Assembly (NCBI GenBank): GCA_015680685.1
Contig: MNCI01017890.1
Span: 265,416 to 329,415, forward strand
Reading direction: 5' to 3'
Length of the DNA: 64,000 nucleotides
Origin: Gnetum montanum
Taxonomy: Eukaryota; Streptophyta; Gnetopsida; Gnetales; Gnetaceae
Below are positions 1 to 10,631 of this stretch, piece by piece. The translations under genes and the position numbers were made by a program. How positions within the stretch are numbered: the stretch's first letter is position 1; each line of letters begins with the position of its first letter. Under the pieces are notes generated by a model, which saw only the letters and a program-made list of their open reading frames with translations, was not told the DNA's origin and searched no databases.

Positions 1-84
1 TATCTCTTCTTTCTTGTTTAAATTGGCTTGTTTTTAGAATTAAGTGAGCTAGGATTATGGAATCAATGGGAACTCCTCTTTAGA
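1..84 (+). repeat. 3' end of the 5' LTR, chromovirus element
   Basis: The first ~70 bases match the end of the LTR near 6700-6776 (shared stretches around 'gaattgagtgagctag'). The match stops just before a tRNA primer site, so this is the tail of a 5' LTR whose start lies outside the window. The two ends are clearly diverged, so the insertion is old. Confidence 0.65.
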
Positions 85-85
85 T

Positions 86-97
86 TGGTATAAAAGT
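86..97 (+). promoter_or_regulatory. primer binding site, initiator Met tRNA type
   Basis: The sequence begins TGGTAT and continues with a decayed version of the usual TGGTATCAGAGC site complementary to the 3' end of initiator Met tRNA. It follows the LTR tail by one or two bases, the expected place for minus-strand DNA priming, and fits the chromovirus assignment. Confidence 0.55.
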
Positions 98-443
98 TGC
101 TTAGAATTGAAGACAATTGTATTCAAGTGGATAATTCTCACCTCAACTGTAAAGAATTGCTCCAAATTCTCATTCTTGGGTGGATTCTTTCTTATTACCT
201 ATTTCACTCATCTTAGGGTTGTAAAAACTTCCTTTTTTACTTTTAAGTTGTCATATATTTGAAGAATTTAAAGATAATTGTAGAATTGGATATTCATTGG
301 CTTATAATAGCTAGGGTTTAAAGAACTTATACTCATTTCTCTTAAGATTTGAGTATTCATTATTTCATTTCTTGAGAAATCTTGAAAATTTTAACTTTCC
401 TTGTCGTATTTTATGAAAATTACCTTTTAGATCAATTTTCATC
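98..443 (+). other. untranslated leader of the chromovirus
   Basis: AT-rich sequence between the primer site and the first gag codon. I see no gene in it. Confidence 0.4.
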
Positions 444-573
444 ATGCCTTAAAAGAAGAAGATAATTCAAGCTTTCAATGACATGAGAAATGCTCTCAAG
501 CTCATTTTTGAGAAACTTGAAAAGATAGAAGAGAACAAATGACATGCTTCTTTACCAAAATCAACTAGGCAAG

Positions 574-1470
574 TGATGAGTAGCGAGGTACCCCTACATC
601 CAACCATACGAATCACAAAGCGTTCATGTGTGATTTGGTTGAATTTTGTGGAATTTATTGTTTCTAGTGCACTAGTCCCTTAGGAAGCAAATGTAGCCTT
701 AAGGTTAATCATTGTATTCCCAATTACACTTGTGACATTTGTTGGTATGGTTAAGTGTAATCGAGGCATCCGATTTTTATCATTTTTTGTTTTATAGTTT
801 GATGCTCAAAATGTAGATAAAAGGAACTTGATTAACTAATCTAAATTAACTAATTAACTAGCATTTAACTTATCCTAACATAAGCATCCAATCCCACTTT
901 CTATACACATCCTGAACCCATGTATCTATTGCTAGGCAACCAAGCACTGTACTACTGGGATTACCAAACAAATATGTGTTACACTTGAAGTAGTTGTACT
1001 TATGTGTGTAATCTATCTTACTTAATTACCTCATTAATCTAATAACTAGAAAATATTTAATAACTAATTAAAAGCATTTAATAAATAATTAGAAAGAGTA
1101 AATGCACAAATAAAATAGCTAATCTATCCAAAGTGCTACAAGGTTTATCAAAAAGCTCATCTTTATTATCGCACACACTGTCGTGCTCAAGTATAACAAT
1201 CCTTGAACAAAGATTTGTACACTCAATGACTCCTACTATGGGCACTCAGGGAAAAAGTTTAACTCTCAAATGGAAAAACAGTAAGAGCTTCACTACAACT
1301 ACAATCTCTAATTGCTATAAATGTAGCTTCAAGTGCGTATTTATAGCTAATTTTTAACATTGCATCAACAGGGCCTCATCGATGCATGGTAAGATGCATC
1401 AACTAGGTCTCGTTGATGAGGCCATGTCAACAAGGCCTCATCAATGCAGCCAACTGAACATGACTCATCA
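574..1470 (-). repeat. antisense solo LTR of the Athila-like family, inserted in chromovirus gag
   Basis: Read on the minus strand, this runs TGATGAGTCATG... to ...CTCATCA and resembles the LTRs at 61297 and 13537. Near its plus-strand start, the block with 'gaggtacccct' and 'catacgaatca' mirrors the last part of the LTR at about 14365-14402. A TATA box is at 1338-1346 on the minus strand. The flanks are GCAAG (569-573) and ACAAG (1471-1475), a 5-bp target duplication with one change. No internal element sequence is present, so it is a solo LTR left by LTR-LTR recombination. Its U3 is rich in CATCGATG-like words. Confidence 0.75.
1338..1346 (-). promoter_or_regulatory. TATA box of the antisense solo LTR
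   Basis: CTATAAATA on the minus strand, at the same place in the LTR as the TATA boxes of the related LTRs at 13669, 22901, 32111 and 61415. Confidence 0.5.
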
Positions 1471-2629
1471 ACAAGGAAGAAACATAAATAATTCTTCATC
1501 AAGACCTTCTTCAAGATATTCCTTCATGTCATCTCTTGAAGATAATCTTCCTTTTGGAAATGAAGACTTCAGAGAAGAAGAAGTTCTTGATGCTCCTAGT
1601 GTTGAGAATAAGTCTCAAGGATTTATCTTTCTAGAGAAAGGGAAGAAAGAAATCTCTTCTAAGCCTCAAGAGAAGCAAGATGAAGGAATTGAGATTACTC
1701 TTACTAAAGATTTTAGACATCCTTCAAGAATGCCTCATGTTGAAGTCAAATCCTTTAATGGAATGGAGGGAACTAAGTCATTTCTCTCTTGATTAAAGAT
1801 GATTAATAAATACTTTGAACATGAAGATGTAGAAGACTATCAAAAGGTGTCATATGTTGAAACTAAATTGGAAGGCATGGAATTTGTATGGTGGGAGAAG
1901 GAAAGTCATTCTACAAGATGAAAAATGAAACTCCTATCAAGGGTTGGTCTCTAATGTAATTCATGCTTAAGAAAAAATTTGAGAAGACTCAGCATACAAA
2001 AGAAGCCATTAAAAAATTGAAATACCTAATGGAAGGTGATAAAACTATGAAAGACTTCTATGTGGAATTTTGCAAGGCTTTCCAACAAGAAAAAGTTCAT
2101 TTAGATGACTATGAGGAAGCATCCAAAATTTAAGGAGGACTCAAGAGGGAATATTAACAAGAGCTAACATTCTATGAACCCCAAATATTAGATGAGGCTT
2201 TTAAATTAGCTCTTAAGGTTGAGAAGAAATTTCAAGGCTATAATAGAGATCCAAAATCTTCGATGGTGAAGGACTCTAAAGCTTCTAAAGGTGAGAAAGA
2301 AGCCATGGAGAAGGGAAATTCCAAAGAAGAAAACAATGATAAGCAAAAGAAGTACAAGAAGGGAAAAGATTCTAAGAAAGACTACTCCAAGAAAGGGAAG
2401 AATCAAGTGAATGTTTGTGCCTCCAAAAATGGAATTCTTTAATTATGGTAAAAAGGGACACAAGAAATGGAAGTGTAAAAAGCAAATGGTCTCCAAAGAT
2501 AAGGAACTTCAAACCATGGACAAGGAAGAATCCTCTAATGAAGATAATCCTCATGCTTCTATGATTAAAGATGTAATTAAAATTAATTATTATACTTTTA
2601 TGGGAAATGTGAATGTTAATGTAGATCCT

Positions 2630-2960
2630 AGGAGGAAGATGCTCTTTAGAATTGGGGCTAGATGTCTTGATATTGGTAAATGTTTATACATTTTAATTGA
2701 TGGTGGTGCTAAAGAAAATGTGATTTCTATAAAGACTATTGTTAAGCTTGGCTTGAAGACATTTCCACATCCTAAGCCCTATAGACTTCATTGTCTTTCA
2801 AAAGATAATTTTCAAGAAGTGAAGTAGAAGTGCATTTTGTCTTTCAAGATTGGTTTTTTTAAAGATAAAGTACATTGTGAAATTATTCCAATTGATTGTT
2901 TTGGGAAGACCTTAGAACTTAGAACTTTGATAACAAGGCTTTATTTAGTGATGTAAGAAA
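2630..2960 (+). pseudogene. chromovirus aspartic protease
   Basis: The translation at about 2681-2790 reads ILIDGGAKENVISIKTI, a match to the retropepsin active-site region (hydrophobic-D-S/T-G-A). The catalytic Asp is kept but the Ser/Thr is Gly. The flank KLGLKTFPHPKPYRL is typical of chromovirus proteases. The frame closes at a stop at 2827, where a Gln or Trp would be expected. It lies directly after the gag knuckle and before RT. Confidence 0.65.
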
Positions 2961-3088
2961 TGTTTGGTTTATACTAAGAGAAGATGGAGCATATGAATTA
3001 ATCCCTATGACTTAGTAACAATATAAGGAAAATGTTTCTACAAATGCTACATTAATTTGGTTGAGTGAGCAATAGTATCTACAAGTAG

Positions 3089-3690
3089 ATGAAGAGGTTG
3101 TTTATGATTTTTTTCATCATGTCAACACTTGCAAAAAGTGAAGAGGAGTATTCAAATGAAATTCCTCCAGTGGTAAAACCCTTAGTATTGGAATTTTCTA
3201 ATGTTTTCAAGGGAAAACAGGAAGGGCTTTCACTGAGATCTATTCAACATGAAATTGATTTCATGGCTAGGGCTACCATTCCAAATGAGAGAGCCTAATA
3301 CATGAATCCAAAGTATAGAGACAAATTGTACAAACAAGTAAGTGAATTACTCTCTAATACCTTCATTAAGGAATCCATCTCTCCTTATGTTGCTCTAATT
3401 GCATTAGTTCCAAGGAATAATATAGATGAATTAAAAATGAGCATAGATTTTAGGGGTGTTAATAGGATTACTATTAAGTATAGGTTTTTTCTTCCTAAAA
3501 TGAATGATATTCTTGATTTACTTGCCAATTTTGAGATTTTCTCCAAAATTGATTTAAAGAGTGGTTATTACCAGTAAAAATTAGACTAGAAGATGAATGA
3601 AACATAACCTTCAAAATACTAGATATCTTGTATGAGTTGTTAATAACACTTGAGGTTGGAATGCTCTAAGTTGCAAGAAAAAAATTGGTA
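3089..3690 (+). pseudogene. chromovirus reverse transcriptase with internal deletion
   Basis: The part at 3302-3577 carries RT motifs in order: YRDKLYKQVSELL, the strategy of SPYVALIALVPR, a SIDFRGVNRIT block and FSKIDLKSGYYQ. The reading then continues past a stop with IRLEDE and NITFKI. It jumps at about 3640-3670 to the region normally after the catalytic box (VINAKKCHFKKNKIVYL). The MPFGLTNAP and YFDD segments expected between these points are missing, so the catalytic centre is deleted, not only mutated. The upstream portion (3089-3298) has EFSNVFKG and LPLRSIQHEID-like protease-RT linker residues. Confidence 0.8.
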
Positions 3691-4420
3691 ATCAATGCCA
3701 AGAAGTGCCACTTTAAGAAGAATAAAATTGTGTACTTATGTCATGTTGTTTTCAATAGCCAAGTCAAGATGGAACCAAGCAAGATCAAGGTAATCAAAGA
3801 ATGGCCTTCACCTAGAGATGTAGAAGATGTGAGATCTTTTGTTGGTTTGGATAGTTTCCTTAGGAGATTTACTAGAAATTTTATTTCTATTACATGGCCT
3901 ATGATCTCTTGTTTGACAAAAAATTCAGTTTTTATGTGGGATAATGAAAAGGAGAAATCATTTCAAAAATTGAAGGAGAAAATTTATAGTGCACTAGTTA
4001 TAGAAGTTCCAATATTTTCTAAACTTTTTGAAGTGGAAGTGGATGCACATGGGTTTGCTATTAGAGGTTTGATTTCTTTGGGGGGTGTGGGGGGTTGTGT
4101 GTGTAAGAAAATTGCATTTTTTGTTGAAAAATTAAATGAATCTAGAAAATAGTATAGTATGCATGAAATGAAATTATATGCTATACTTCAAGCCATAAAA
4201 CATTGGATACATTACTTACTAGAATAAGAGTTTCTTTTATTCACTAACCATAGAGCACTTCAATTTTTGAATTATCGAAAGAAATTAATGCCAAGCATAT
4301 GAAATGGGTACAAAAATTGCAAGAGTCCTATTTTTTTTAAAACATAGAAGTGAAAAGTCTAATGTTATGGTTGATGCTTTGCCTAGAGTTCATGTTATTT
4401 ATTCTAATGTAGAAGTTCAA
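3685..4420 (+). pseudogene. chromovirus RT connection and RNase H
   Basis: WPSPRDVEDVRSFVGLDSFLRRF is the classic Ty3/gypsy connection motif after RT. The RNase H part follows, with VDAHGFAIRGLI (first acidic residue kept), YSMHEMKLYAILQAIKHW and FTNHRALQFLN, split by stops near 4150 and 4230. A G-rich stretch at about 4080-4105 encodes extra Gly/Val residues and suggests slippage. It joins directly to integrase. Confidence 0.75.
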
Positions 4421-4429
4421 GGTTTTGAT

Positions 4430-5440
4430 TCTTTTGCTTCATTGTATCCTAATGATAATGAGTTTGATGTAATTTGGAAAGAGTTAAGTTCTCCATTTCT
4501 AGGAAGGGATAATAAATGGAAAGCTTGTCATATAAAGAATGGGATTTTATTTAAGAATAAAAAAATTTGTATTCCAAAGTGTGACTTTAGATCAAAACTT
4601 CTTGAAGAGAAATATCAAAGTGACATGGCTACACATATGGATAAAATAAAGAAATTAGAATTAATGAGAAAAATTATTTTTGGCTAGGTATGTATAGAGA
4701 GGTGGTTAAATTTATAAAATAATGCTATGTATGTTAAAAGGTCAAAGGGTAAAATGTGTTAATGATCATTATATATATTTACCAATCCTAAATGCTCATT
4801 GGGAAAGTGTTTCTTTGGATTTTGTTTGTGGCATTCCTAAGACAAGATTTGGTCACGATTCCATACTTGTGGTAGATAAATTTACTAAAATGGCTCACTT
4901 TATTTCATGTAAGAAAAGTAGTCATGATTCACATGTTTCTCATTTATTCTTTCAACATGTTGTGAAATTACATGACATACCCTTGAACATTACGGGTGAT
5001 AGGGATGTTAACTCTACTAGTCATTTTTGGAGATCACTTTGGAAACTACTTGGGACTAATTTATCATTTTTAATAACCTATCACCCTCAAATTAATTGAA
5101 GAATTAAATTTTTAAATAGGTCTTTATTGAAGATATTGAGATGTTTGTGTGAGGATCAGCCTTGAATATGGAAAAACATGTTGGTTCATGTTGAGTTCTC
5201 ATATAATAATGCTTTTCATTTTAGCATTGATAAGAGTCCCGTTATAGAAAACTATGAATTTTCATCAAGAATGGTTGATGAGTTATTGAAATTTGAAGAT
5301 TGTGCCTCTTTGAGTTTAGACTTTGTTGAGAAAATAAGAAAATTGCATCAACAAGTTAAATCTCACTCGGGGAAGAAGACAAAGGTTGTATCTTCTAAGG
5401 CTAATTAGTGAAAGAGAATAATTAATTTCTAGATTGGAGA
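4430..5440 (+). pseudogene. chromovirus integrase
   Basis: The core at 4722-5099 holds HWESVSLDFVCGIPKTRFG with the first catalytic Asp, the run VVDKFTKMAHFISCKK, GDRDVNSTSHFW with the second Asp region, and YHPQIN. The segment that would carry the catalytic Glu is broken by a stop at 5097. Continuation at 5178-5408 reads VHVEFSYNNAFHFSIDKSP, the usual integrase C-terminal neighbourhood. The zinc-binding N-terminal part (4620-4740) is poorly preserved. Confidence 0.8.
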
Positions 5441-5456
5441 TTACATTTGGACCTAT

Positions 5457-5890
5457 TTGAGTAAGGAGAGAAAAAATAATGTGCACTGCTATAAGCTCAA
5501 GTTAAGAAGAATTGTCCCATTCAAAATTAGGATCAAAATCAATCCAAATGCCTATGACATTAATTTACCTAATAATTTTCCTATTTCTTGTGTTTTTAAT
5601 GTTTTAGATTTGAGCCCAAACCATGGGAATGTGGTTGTGTTAGACTTTAAGGATAGTTTTGAGATCCTTAAGAATGCACTTGAAGACTTAGCCTTAGCCA
5701 AGATACCAATAAAATAGGTTGTGCTACAAGTAAGGGAAGCTAGGAGCATAAGGGGAAAAAAGATACATGAGTACTTGGTGCATTGAAACTATGAAGGGTC
5801 TAAAAATGTTATTTGAATCCATGATATAGACTTGGTTTTTTGAGGGATTAATGCTAGTCTAAGTGCATTGCCAACTTAAGGAAAAGCTCA
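5457..5890 (+). pseudogene. chromovirus integrase C-terminus with chromodomain
   Basis: The frame at 5457-5717 contains NAYDINLPNNFPISCVFNV, the tail typical of Reina/Tekay-type integrases. Reading on past a stop at 5715 gives VREARSIRGKKIHEYLVH, then NYEGSKNV and IHDIDL at about 5724-5850. These are chromodomain residues of the VREARSIRG...EYLVKW kind. Two or three tryptophan codons have become TGA. The chromodomain normally steers integration toward particular chromatin. Its presence identifies the element as a chromovirus. Confidence 0.75.
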
Positions 5891-6129
5891 AATTTTTAAA
5901 GATGGAAGAGATGATGAGGACATCACCTAGCCTATGTATAATCTTTAATGTCTTTGTGTGTGTTTCTTACATTGGTTTTGTTTGTGATGATTATAGGGTT
6001 TTTTAGAATGTTTGGGCTTGTTTTAAGCCTATTTTTATGAGCTCAAGAGGTTCTAGGGTTAATAGAGACTTGTTTGGAGATTTCTAGAGGTTTTAAACCT
6101 CAAAACAAGCATCTTGGTTTTTGGCCTAG

Positions 6130-6360
6130 GTAGGTAAGATATCTTAGCTGCATCTAAGACATCTCTTGAATTTTTAAGACTTTTGATCCTAGTCTAAGAT
6201 GTCTTAGATATTTTCAAGATATCTTAGTCAATCCCAAGATGTCTCAATCTTTAGCAAGATGTCTCCACTAGATTCAAGGCATCTCCTCTACCAAGTACCA
6301 ACTTTCAGTTGGGATGTCTCACTTTCCTCTAAGACATCTTAGGAAAATATGAGACATTTT
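6130..6360 (+). repeat. cluster of AAGATGTCTT / AGACATCTT words in LTR U3
   Basis: About a dozen imperfect copies of a roughly 10-base, partly self-complementary word (AAGATGTCTT, AAGATATCTT, AAGACATCTT) are packed in 230 bases upstream of the TATA box. Their place in U3 suggests promoter or enhancer repeats. No binding factor can be named. Confidence 0.6.
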
Positions 6361-6429
6361 ATGTATGAATTTCTAAAGATTCAAATTATTAATTTAAGAG
6401 GAAGAGAAGATGAAGAGATAGAAGAAAAG

Positions 6430-6437
6430 TATAAATA
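6430..6437 (+). promoter_or_regulatory. TATA box of the chromovirus 3' LTR
   Basis: TATAAATA followed by GACC, in the middle of the LTR, where the U3/R border would be expected about 30 bases later. Confidence 0.5.
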
Positions 6438-6776
6438 GACCTTATAAGTCTTTATTTTGGCTAAGAGAGTTTAGAAAGAGTAAGAGAGAGAGTCTAGGAT
6501 GAGTAAGAGAGTCTATGAAATGAGTGGAGAGCTAAGAGAAGAAAGTAGTGAGAGAAAGTCTTGGAAAATTACCTTGGCTATCATCCTTGTGTGAATGTGA
6601 TTTCTTTAGGATTGGATTGAATATCTTGTCTATCCTTGGAAATGTTTTCTTATTTTCTGCTACAAATTCTCTTTTGAAGCAAGAATACATCTTTTATCTT
6701 TTCTTTCTTATTCAAATTTTCTTGTTTTTAGAATTGAGTGAGCTAGAATTGTGCAATCCAAGGGATCTCCTCATCA

Positions 6777-7294
6777 AACTTGCTAATGTTGTTGAATGTT
6801 AAATTGGATCCTAGAAGTATTGTTTCTAAAGGCCATCTAGTCAATGATGTTGGGTAGTGATACTAACATTGATGCTAGAGTTAGTGACATTAAGCACTAA
6901 TGCTTATGTTGATATTGACATTAATGACAGTGTTAGGAAGATGAAAAACTTCATGAAGGTTAGCATGGATACAAAGAAAGACCTAATGGTGTATTGAATA
7001 TTTTGAGGTAATTGAGGAGCACTCAGTGACATTGATGGTGATTCTTTTGATTATTTAAAAATTTAGGAAATAGTTCTAGATCTTGAAAAATTGGCTTAAA
7101 TTATATGATGGAATGTGGTATTTATAGATCTATAATTAGCCAAAATTCATGGGATCTAAAAATGGAAATTTGGATTTTGTATTTAGAAAACCTAAAGTTT
7201 TCTAAATGCTACGTAAGAAGGAACTAATGTTAATGTTGATATTGAAGCTAGTATGTCACTAAAGTATTAGTAAAATTTTACATCCTTATTTTAG
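6777..7294. other. unassigned stretch with recurring short words
   Basis: No gene is visible. Words such as 'gttgatattgacatt' and 'taacattgatgct' recur at about 6855-6940 and again near 7220-7250, so it may be remains of LTR U3 repeats. Confidence 0.3.
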
Positions 7295-7835
7295 GCATCA
7301 TAGGCATCAAAGGAAAAGGTGCATCTAATGACTTAATATGAATAATATTCCTAAATTTGATAGAGCCTATAATTTTTATCCACACCATAATTTAAAAGCC
7401 TTCCATCATGCTTGCATCTTGTAAAACATTGAAAGTAAATGGTAAAAGCCTAAGCTCTTTGCTAGGACACTACTAGAAGAAGCTAAAAGTTGGTATAGAT
7501 TGTTGGAACCAAATTTAATTCATTAGTGATCCAAAATGTTTGAGCAATTCAATAAGAAATATTAAACCTATTAAAGAGTATCTAATCTAAGAAAAAATTC
7601 AAGGGTGAAAGCAAGAGGACCATGAATCCCTTAATGCAGCCTTGGGCAGATATTATTCTCTATTGCATAGATGCCTAGGTGTTGGATTTTCTAAAAATAA
7701 GCAACTTCATCACATCATAAATGGGATTTGTTATAAAATAAGAAAGATCCTTGGGATTTATGATTAAGAAACTTTAAAGGAGCTGAGAGACCATTAGATG
7801 CAAAGGGTAATTTAATAGGTGGAGAAAAGAAGAGT
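7295..7835 (+). pseudogene. gag fragment, Athila-like family
   Basis: The order of recognisable words follows the capsid part of the array copies: NIPKF-like, AFHHACIL-like, EAKSWYRLLEP, a Trp-to-stop position before SKMFEQFNKKY, then QIYYSLLHRCLG and GICYKIRKILGIYD. The nearest equivalents are 24720-25210 and 33930-34420. Many indels are present. The fragment is cut off by the LTR piece at 7836. Confidence 0.55.
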
Positions 7836-8122
7836 TGTTAATGAATTGTGTCTATGGGCTACGTCGATGTGACCCGTCGACATAGGGTTTGATGTGTTGA
7901 TGCATATGCATCGATGTAGTCAATAGTTGCCTATATAAATGTGTGTGCATGACAGTAATCCATTAGTTACTAGCTAAAATCTTGCAATTTTGTGTTTCCA
8001 AAGTTAGAATATTTTCTAAGTGGCCATAATAGGAGTTGAAAAGTATATAGATCTTTATTCAAGCACTATTGTACCTAAGCAGCTCATTGTGAACAACAAT
8101 AAAGATAAGCTTTCTTGATAAA
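7836..8122 (+). repeat. partial LTR, CATCGATG subfamily
   Basis: This matches the first ~290 bases of the LTR at 61297, including the 'tgtctatgg' start, a TATA box at 7934-7940 ('ctatataaatgtgtg'), 'cttgcaattttgtgtttccaa' and 'gacaagctttcttgataaacc'. The match is lost abruptly after about 8122, so the rest of the LTR was deleted or replaced. Confidence 0.6.
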
Positions 8123-8507
8123 CCTAGTGTAGTGATAGAAAATATTAGCTATTGGAAAGCCAATGATTCATAATCACAAATAGCTACAACCCTGAATTCC
8201 CAAGGCCTTCGAAGAAAAATGGGGTTTAGGGTGCTCTGGCTGGTATGGTTGATCACCTAGGGACTTAAGGGGATGCAAAATAGAGTTGTAAAAAATGTAG
8301 ATTTGAAAACTCAAAAAAAATACAAATTTTACATTAAATAAAACTATAAACTTTATTGAATAAATAAAGAATGAGTTTAGAGATTGTACAAAAGTGCTTG
8401 TAGGAGAGCAAAAGAGGGTTCACTTGGGGAGGGATTCCAATTCCATTGAAGATGATAGAATCTACTTCGTGATTTGAATGCCTAGCCATTCTTGATGTTA
8501 TTGGACC
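8123..8507. other. unassigned AT-rich stretch
   Basis: No gene seen on either strand. It may be the internal leader of a minus-strand element starting at the primer site to its right. Confidence 0.3.
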
Positions 8508-8520
8508 TCCTTTGATACCA
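8508..8520 (-). promoter_or_regulatory. possible primer binding site, minus strand
   Basis: On the minus strand the sequence reads TTGAG then TGGTATCAAAGGAGG, close to the initiator Met tRNA site TGGTATCAGAGC. This would make the stretch to its right a minus-strand 5' LTR and the stretch to its left the internal region. Confidence 0.4.
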
Positions 8521-8521
8521 C

Positions 8522-9146
8522 TCAAAAATTGTAATGTTGGTCACTACTAAGACTAGAAAATGTGAAGGATTGGAGTTTTTAAAATGATCCATGCTAAGAT
8601 TTGAGGATCCTAAGGGGATAACGTTGACACCCAAGGGTCACAAAACCCAAGGGGGGTAACAAGGGTAACAAGGTTACAATGGTTCTATGTTGGCAGGCCC
8701 CAAGAAGTTGCATTTCTACTAGGTAGCAAGAGCCCTTGAATGCCAAATATGCCAAATGCTTAGAAATGCCAAAGTGTTGAACCTTGAAATGGTTTGGGGG
8801 TTTGATTTTTATAGGTCTTTAGCCATGATTGGGGCTATAAATTTGCTACAAATGGTTGACAAATTGGGCAACAAATTGGTTGCAAATTACTACAAAATTT
8901 TTCCATTTCTAGGAGGGTAGGTGCTCAAAATCTAGGGGGGTTACCATATATAGAAAGTGTCATACCCCCATGGCCATTCTATTTACCAAAAATAGTAATG
9001 GGGGTGCATTTTCCATGCTAACTTTGTTCCTTCCATGCTAGCTTTGCTCCTTTCACATTGGCATTACAAGGTTCTTGTTCTAGTTGATGTGACATCAAAA
9101 TCTTAGTCATGTTGATTCTATGCTAGGGAGGAGGTGTCAATGTTGG
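8522..9146 (-). repeat. possible LTR of an unclassified minus-strand element
   Basis: Lies next to the candidate primer site and ends in an assembly gap. It contains repeated words such as 'ccatgctagcttt' and 'tccatgctaac' that also occur on the plus strand at 37650-39440. No coding capacity is seen. Confidence 0.3.
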
Positions 9147-9192
9147 NNNNNNNNNNNNNNNNNNNNNNNNNNNNNNNNNNNNNNNNNNNNNN
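9147..9192. other. assembly gap (46 N)
   Basis: A run of 46 N bases, followed by a G-rich low-complexity stretch that may explain the gap. Confidence 0.99.
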
Positions 9193-9249
9193 GGGGTGGG
9201 AGGGGGTGTGGTGGGGAATGAAAGACCAACACTAGGGTTGAAGGTCAAG

Positions 9250-9400
9250 CCCTTCTATGTTGAGTATTAGACCTCCTTCTATGTTGGGGGTAGGTGAGAT
9301 CCACCTCCCTACATTCTGCCATGCTAACTTTGATGCTTCCACATTGGGAGTAGGTGACCCACCCCTCCATGCTAGGGGTAGGTAAGATTTACCCCCTGTT
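9250..9400. repeat. imperfect tandem repeat, GGGGGTAGGTGAG type
   Basis: Three or four units of roughly 45-50 bases each contain a version of 'tccatgttgggggtaggtga' followed by a short complement (ccaccyc). The minus-strand frame through it repeats SPTPNVE / SPTPNIE. This reflects the repeat and is not taken as evidence of a gene. Confidence 0.5.
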
Positions 9401-10631
9401 GGTGTTTCTAGCGTAGCAAAGTATATACACCCCATAAAATCCATAAAATTGTCATTTTTGACATCCCAAAAGGCATATTTAACCTTCCTAAGCCCAAATA
9501 TAGATACTAGGTGACTCTTTTCACTTGAGAAATGAGACTTTGATCTCTTATGAGGCATTTTTTAGCTTCAAAAGTATGAAACATGTGAGATTTCCCCTCA
9601 TGGATTACAACCTTCACATTTACAATGAAGTTTTGCCTCGAGTTTGATGCGATGAGGTTATAAAGGTTACAACATGCAAATTTTGTGGTGTTTCATTGGC
9701 CCCTATTTGTTAATGTCTGGAGGATTGACATGAGAGGCATTGACAAAGAATATAAAACATCACTATAGGTCAAGCACTAGTGTTCCCTCTTCATGCTTGA
9801 TCCAATCATGTCAAACCATGTCGAAGAGTGCTTATGATGATGGGAGAAAACTATGATGAGATAATGGTAATGGTCATTAGGGATATGGTCATGGAGGCCA
9901 ACAATGCATTTCAAGTATTGTCATCATGGCTATAGCATGATACTAATATGTTTTGAAGTGTTGGTGGCTCGACAAGTGTGTTTGAGGATCCAATCACTTT
10001 ACTCTAAGATTTCTTTAACCATTGGGCTTTGAGACTTCATTAGCTATTCAAGTTATTGGTAATTTTCTTCTCTTTTTTTTTTTGTGTTGTGAAACTTTCA
10101 TTAGGTTTTATTACCAAAGTTGGTTTGTTATGGTTTTTCCATTAAATGAGTTGCGTTGCACTTAACAAACTTGGTTTTCCCATCAAACTAGTCGTGTTCG
10201 ATGGAATTAATTATATTTCCACTGAATGAGTTGCATTACATTCAAGTGAAATTGAGGATGGAACATGATGAAGAAATATCATTTGGCTATAGTACATAAG
10301 TGAAAAGCATAAATCAACATTATTTTGTAGGATATGGAAGGCTATCATCAAGTTATGGGGTTGGGCTCAAGGAGTGGTGCTAGATGGAGGGTAATGGTAC
10401 AAGCACTCTTGACAAAGTAGAACAAAATCACTAAATCTTACACATCAAGGTCACATAGTGGCTTGCTACCATAATAAATTGTATCCTTGTGATGGTCCTA
10501 GGCTTCATCTTGCAAATTCAACTTCAAAAGGATAAGAAAAATAAGAGAACAAAACATGTTATAACATTACAATGCATGTAGGCCACATAGAATGATAAAA
10601 CAAAGCTACCCAGGTCACCAATGTTTCCAAT
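9401..10631. other. unassigned, possibly the 3' LTR of the minus-strand Tat-like element
   Basis: No gene recognised. The place is right for the 3' LTR of the element whose integrase ends at 10858. Short duplications such as 'gaatgagttgcatta' / 'aatgagttgcgttgc' occur at about 10140-10240. I could not define LTR borders. Confidence 0.3.

Larger units (their letters stand above)
444..2480 (+). pseudogene. gag: chromovirus gag, interrupted by an LTR and by stops
   Basis: The start codon at 444 opens a lysine-rich frame that meets a stop at its third codon and runs to 573, where an antisense LTR is inserted (574-1470). The frame resumes near 1476. A capsid-like part follows (about 1740-2220, with FNGMEG, KYFEHEDVEDY and, in another frame, KTMKDFYVEFCKAFQQEK). 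Next comes a basic Lys/Ser tract and a decayed zinc knuckle at 2431-2475 (FNYGKKGHKKWKC), in which the His and last Cys remain but the first two Cys positions are Phe and Tyr/Gly. Gag would form the RNA-packaging particle. Several frameshifts and TGG-to-TGA type stops make it non-functional. Assignment rests on position between primer site and protease plus the knuckle. Confidence 0.7.
5949..6776 (+). repeat. 3' LTR of the chromovirus
   Basis: The end matches bases 1-84 and stops at about 6776. The start is placed at a TG after the last coding residues and is approximate. It contains a TATA box at 6430, a GA-rich transcript start region and an array of AAGATGTCTT-like words. A frame at 6548-6802 encodes nothing recognisable. 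Confidence 0.6.

Noticed and set aside
9232-9558. 108-codon minus-strand frame
   Set aside because: Its repeated SPTPN(V/I)E words simply mirror the G-rich tandem repeat. No domain and no start context.
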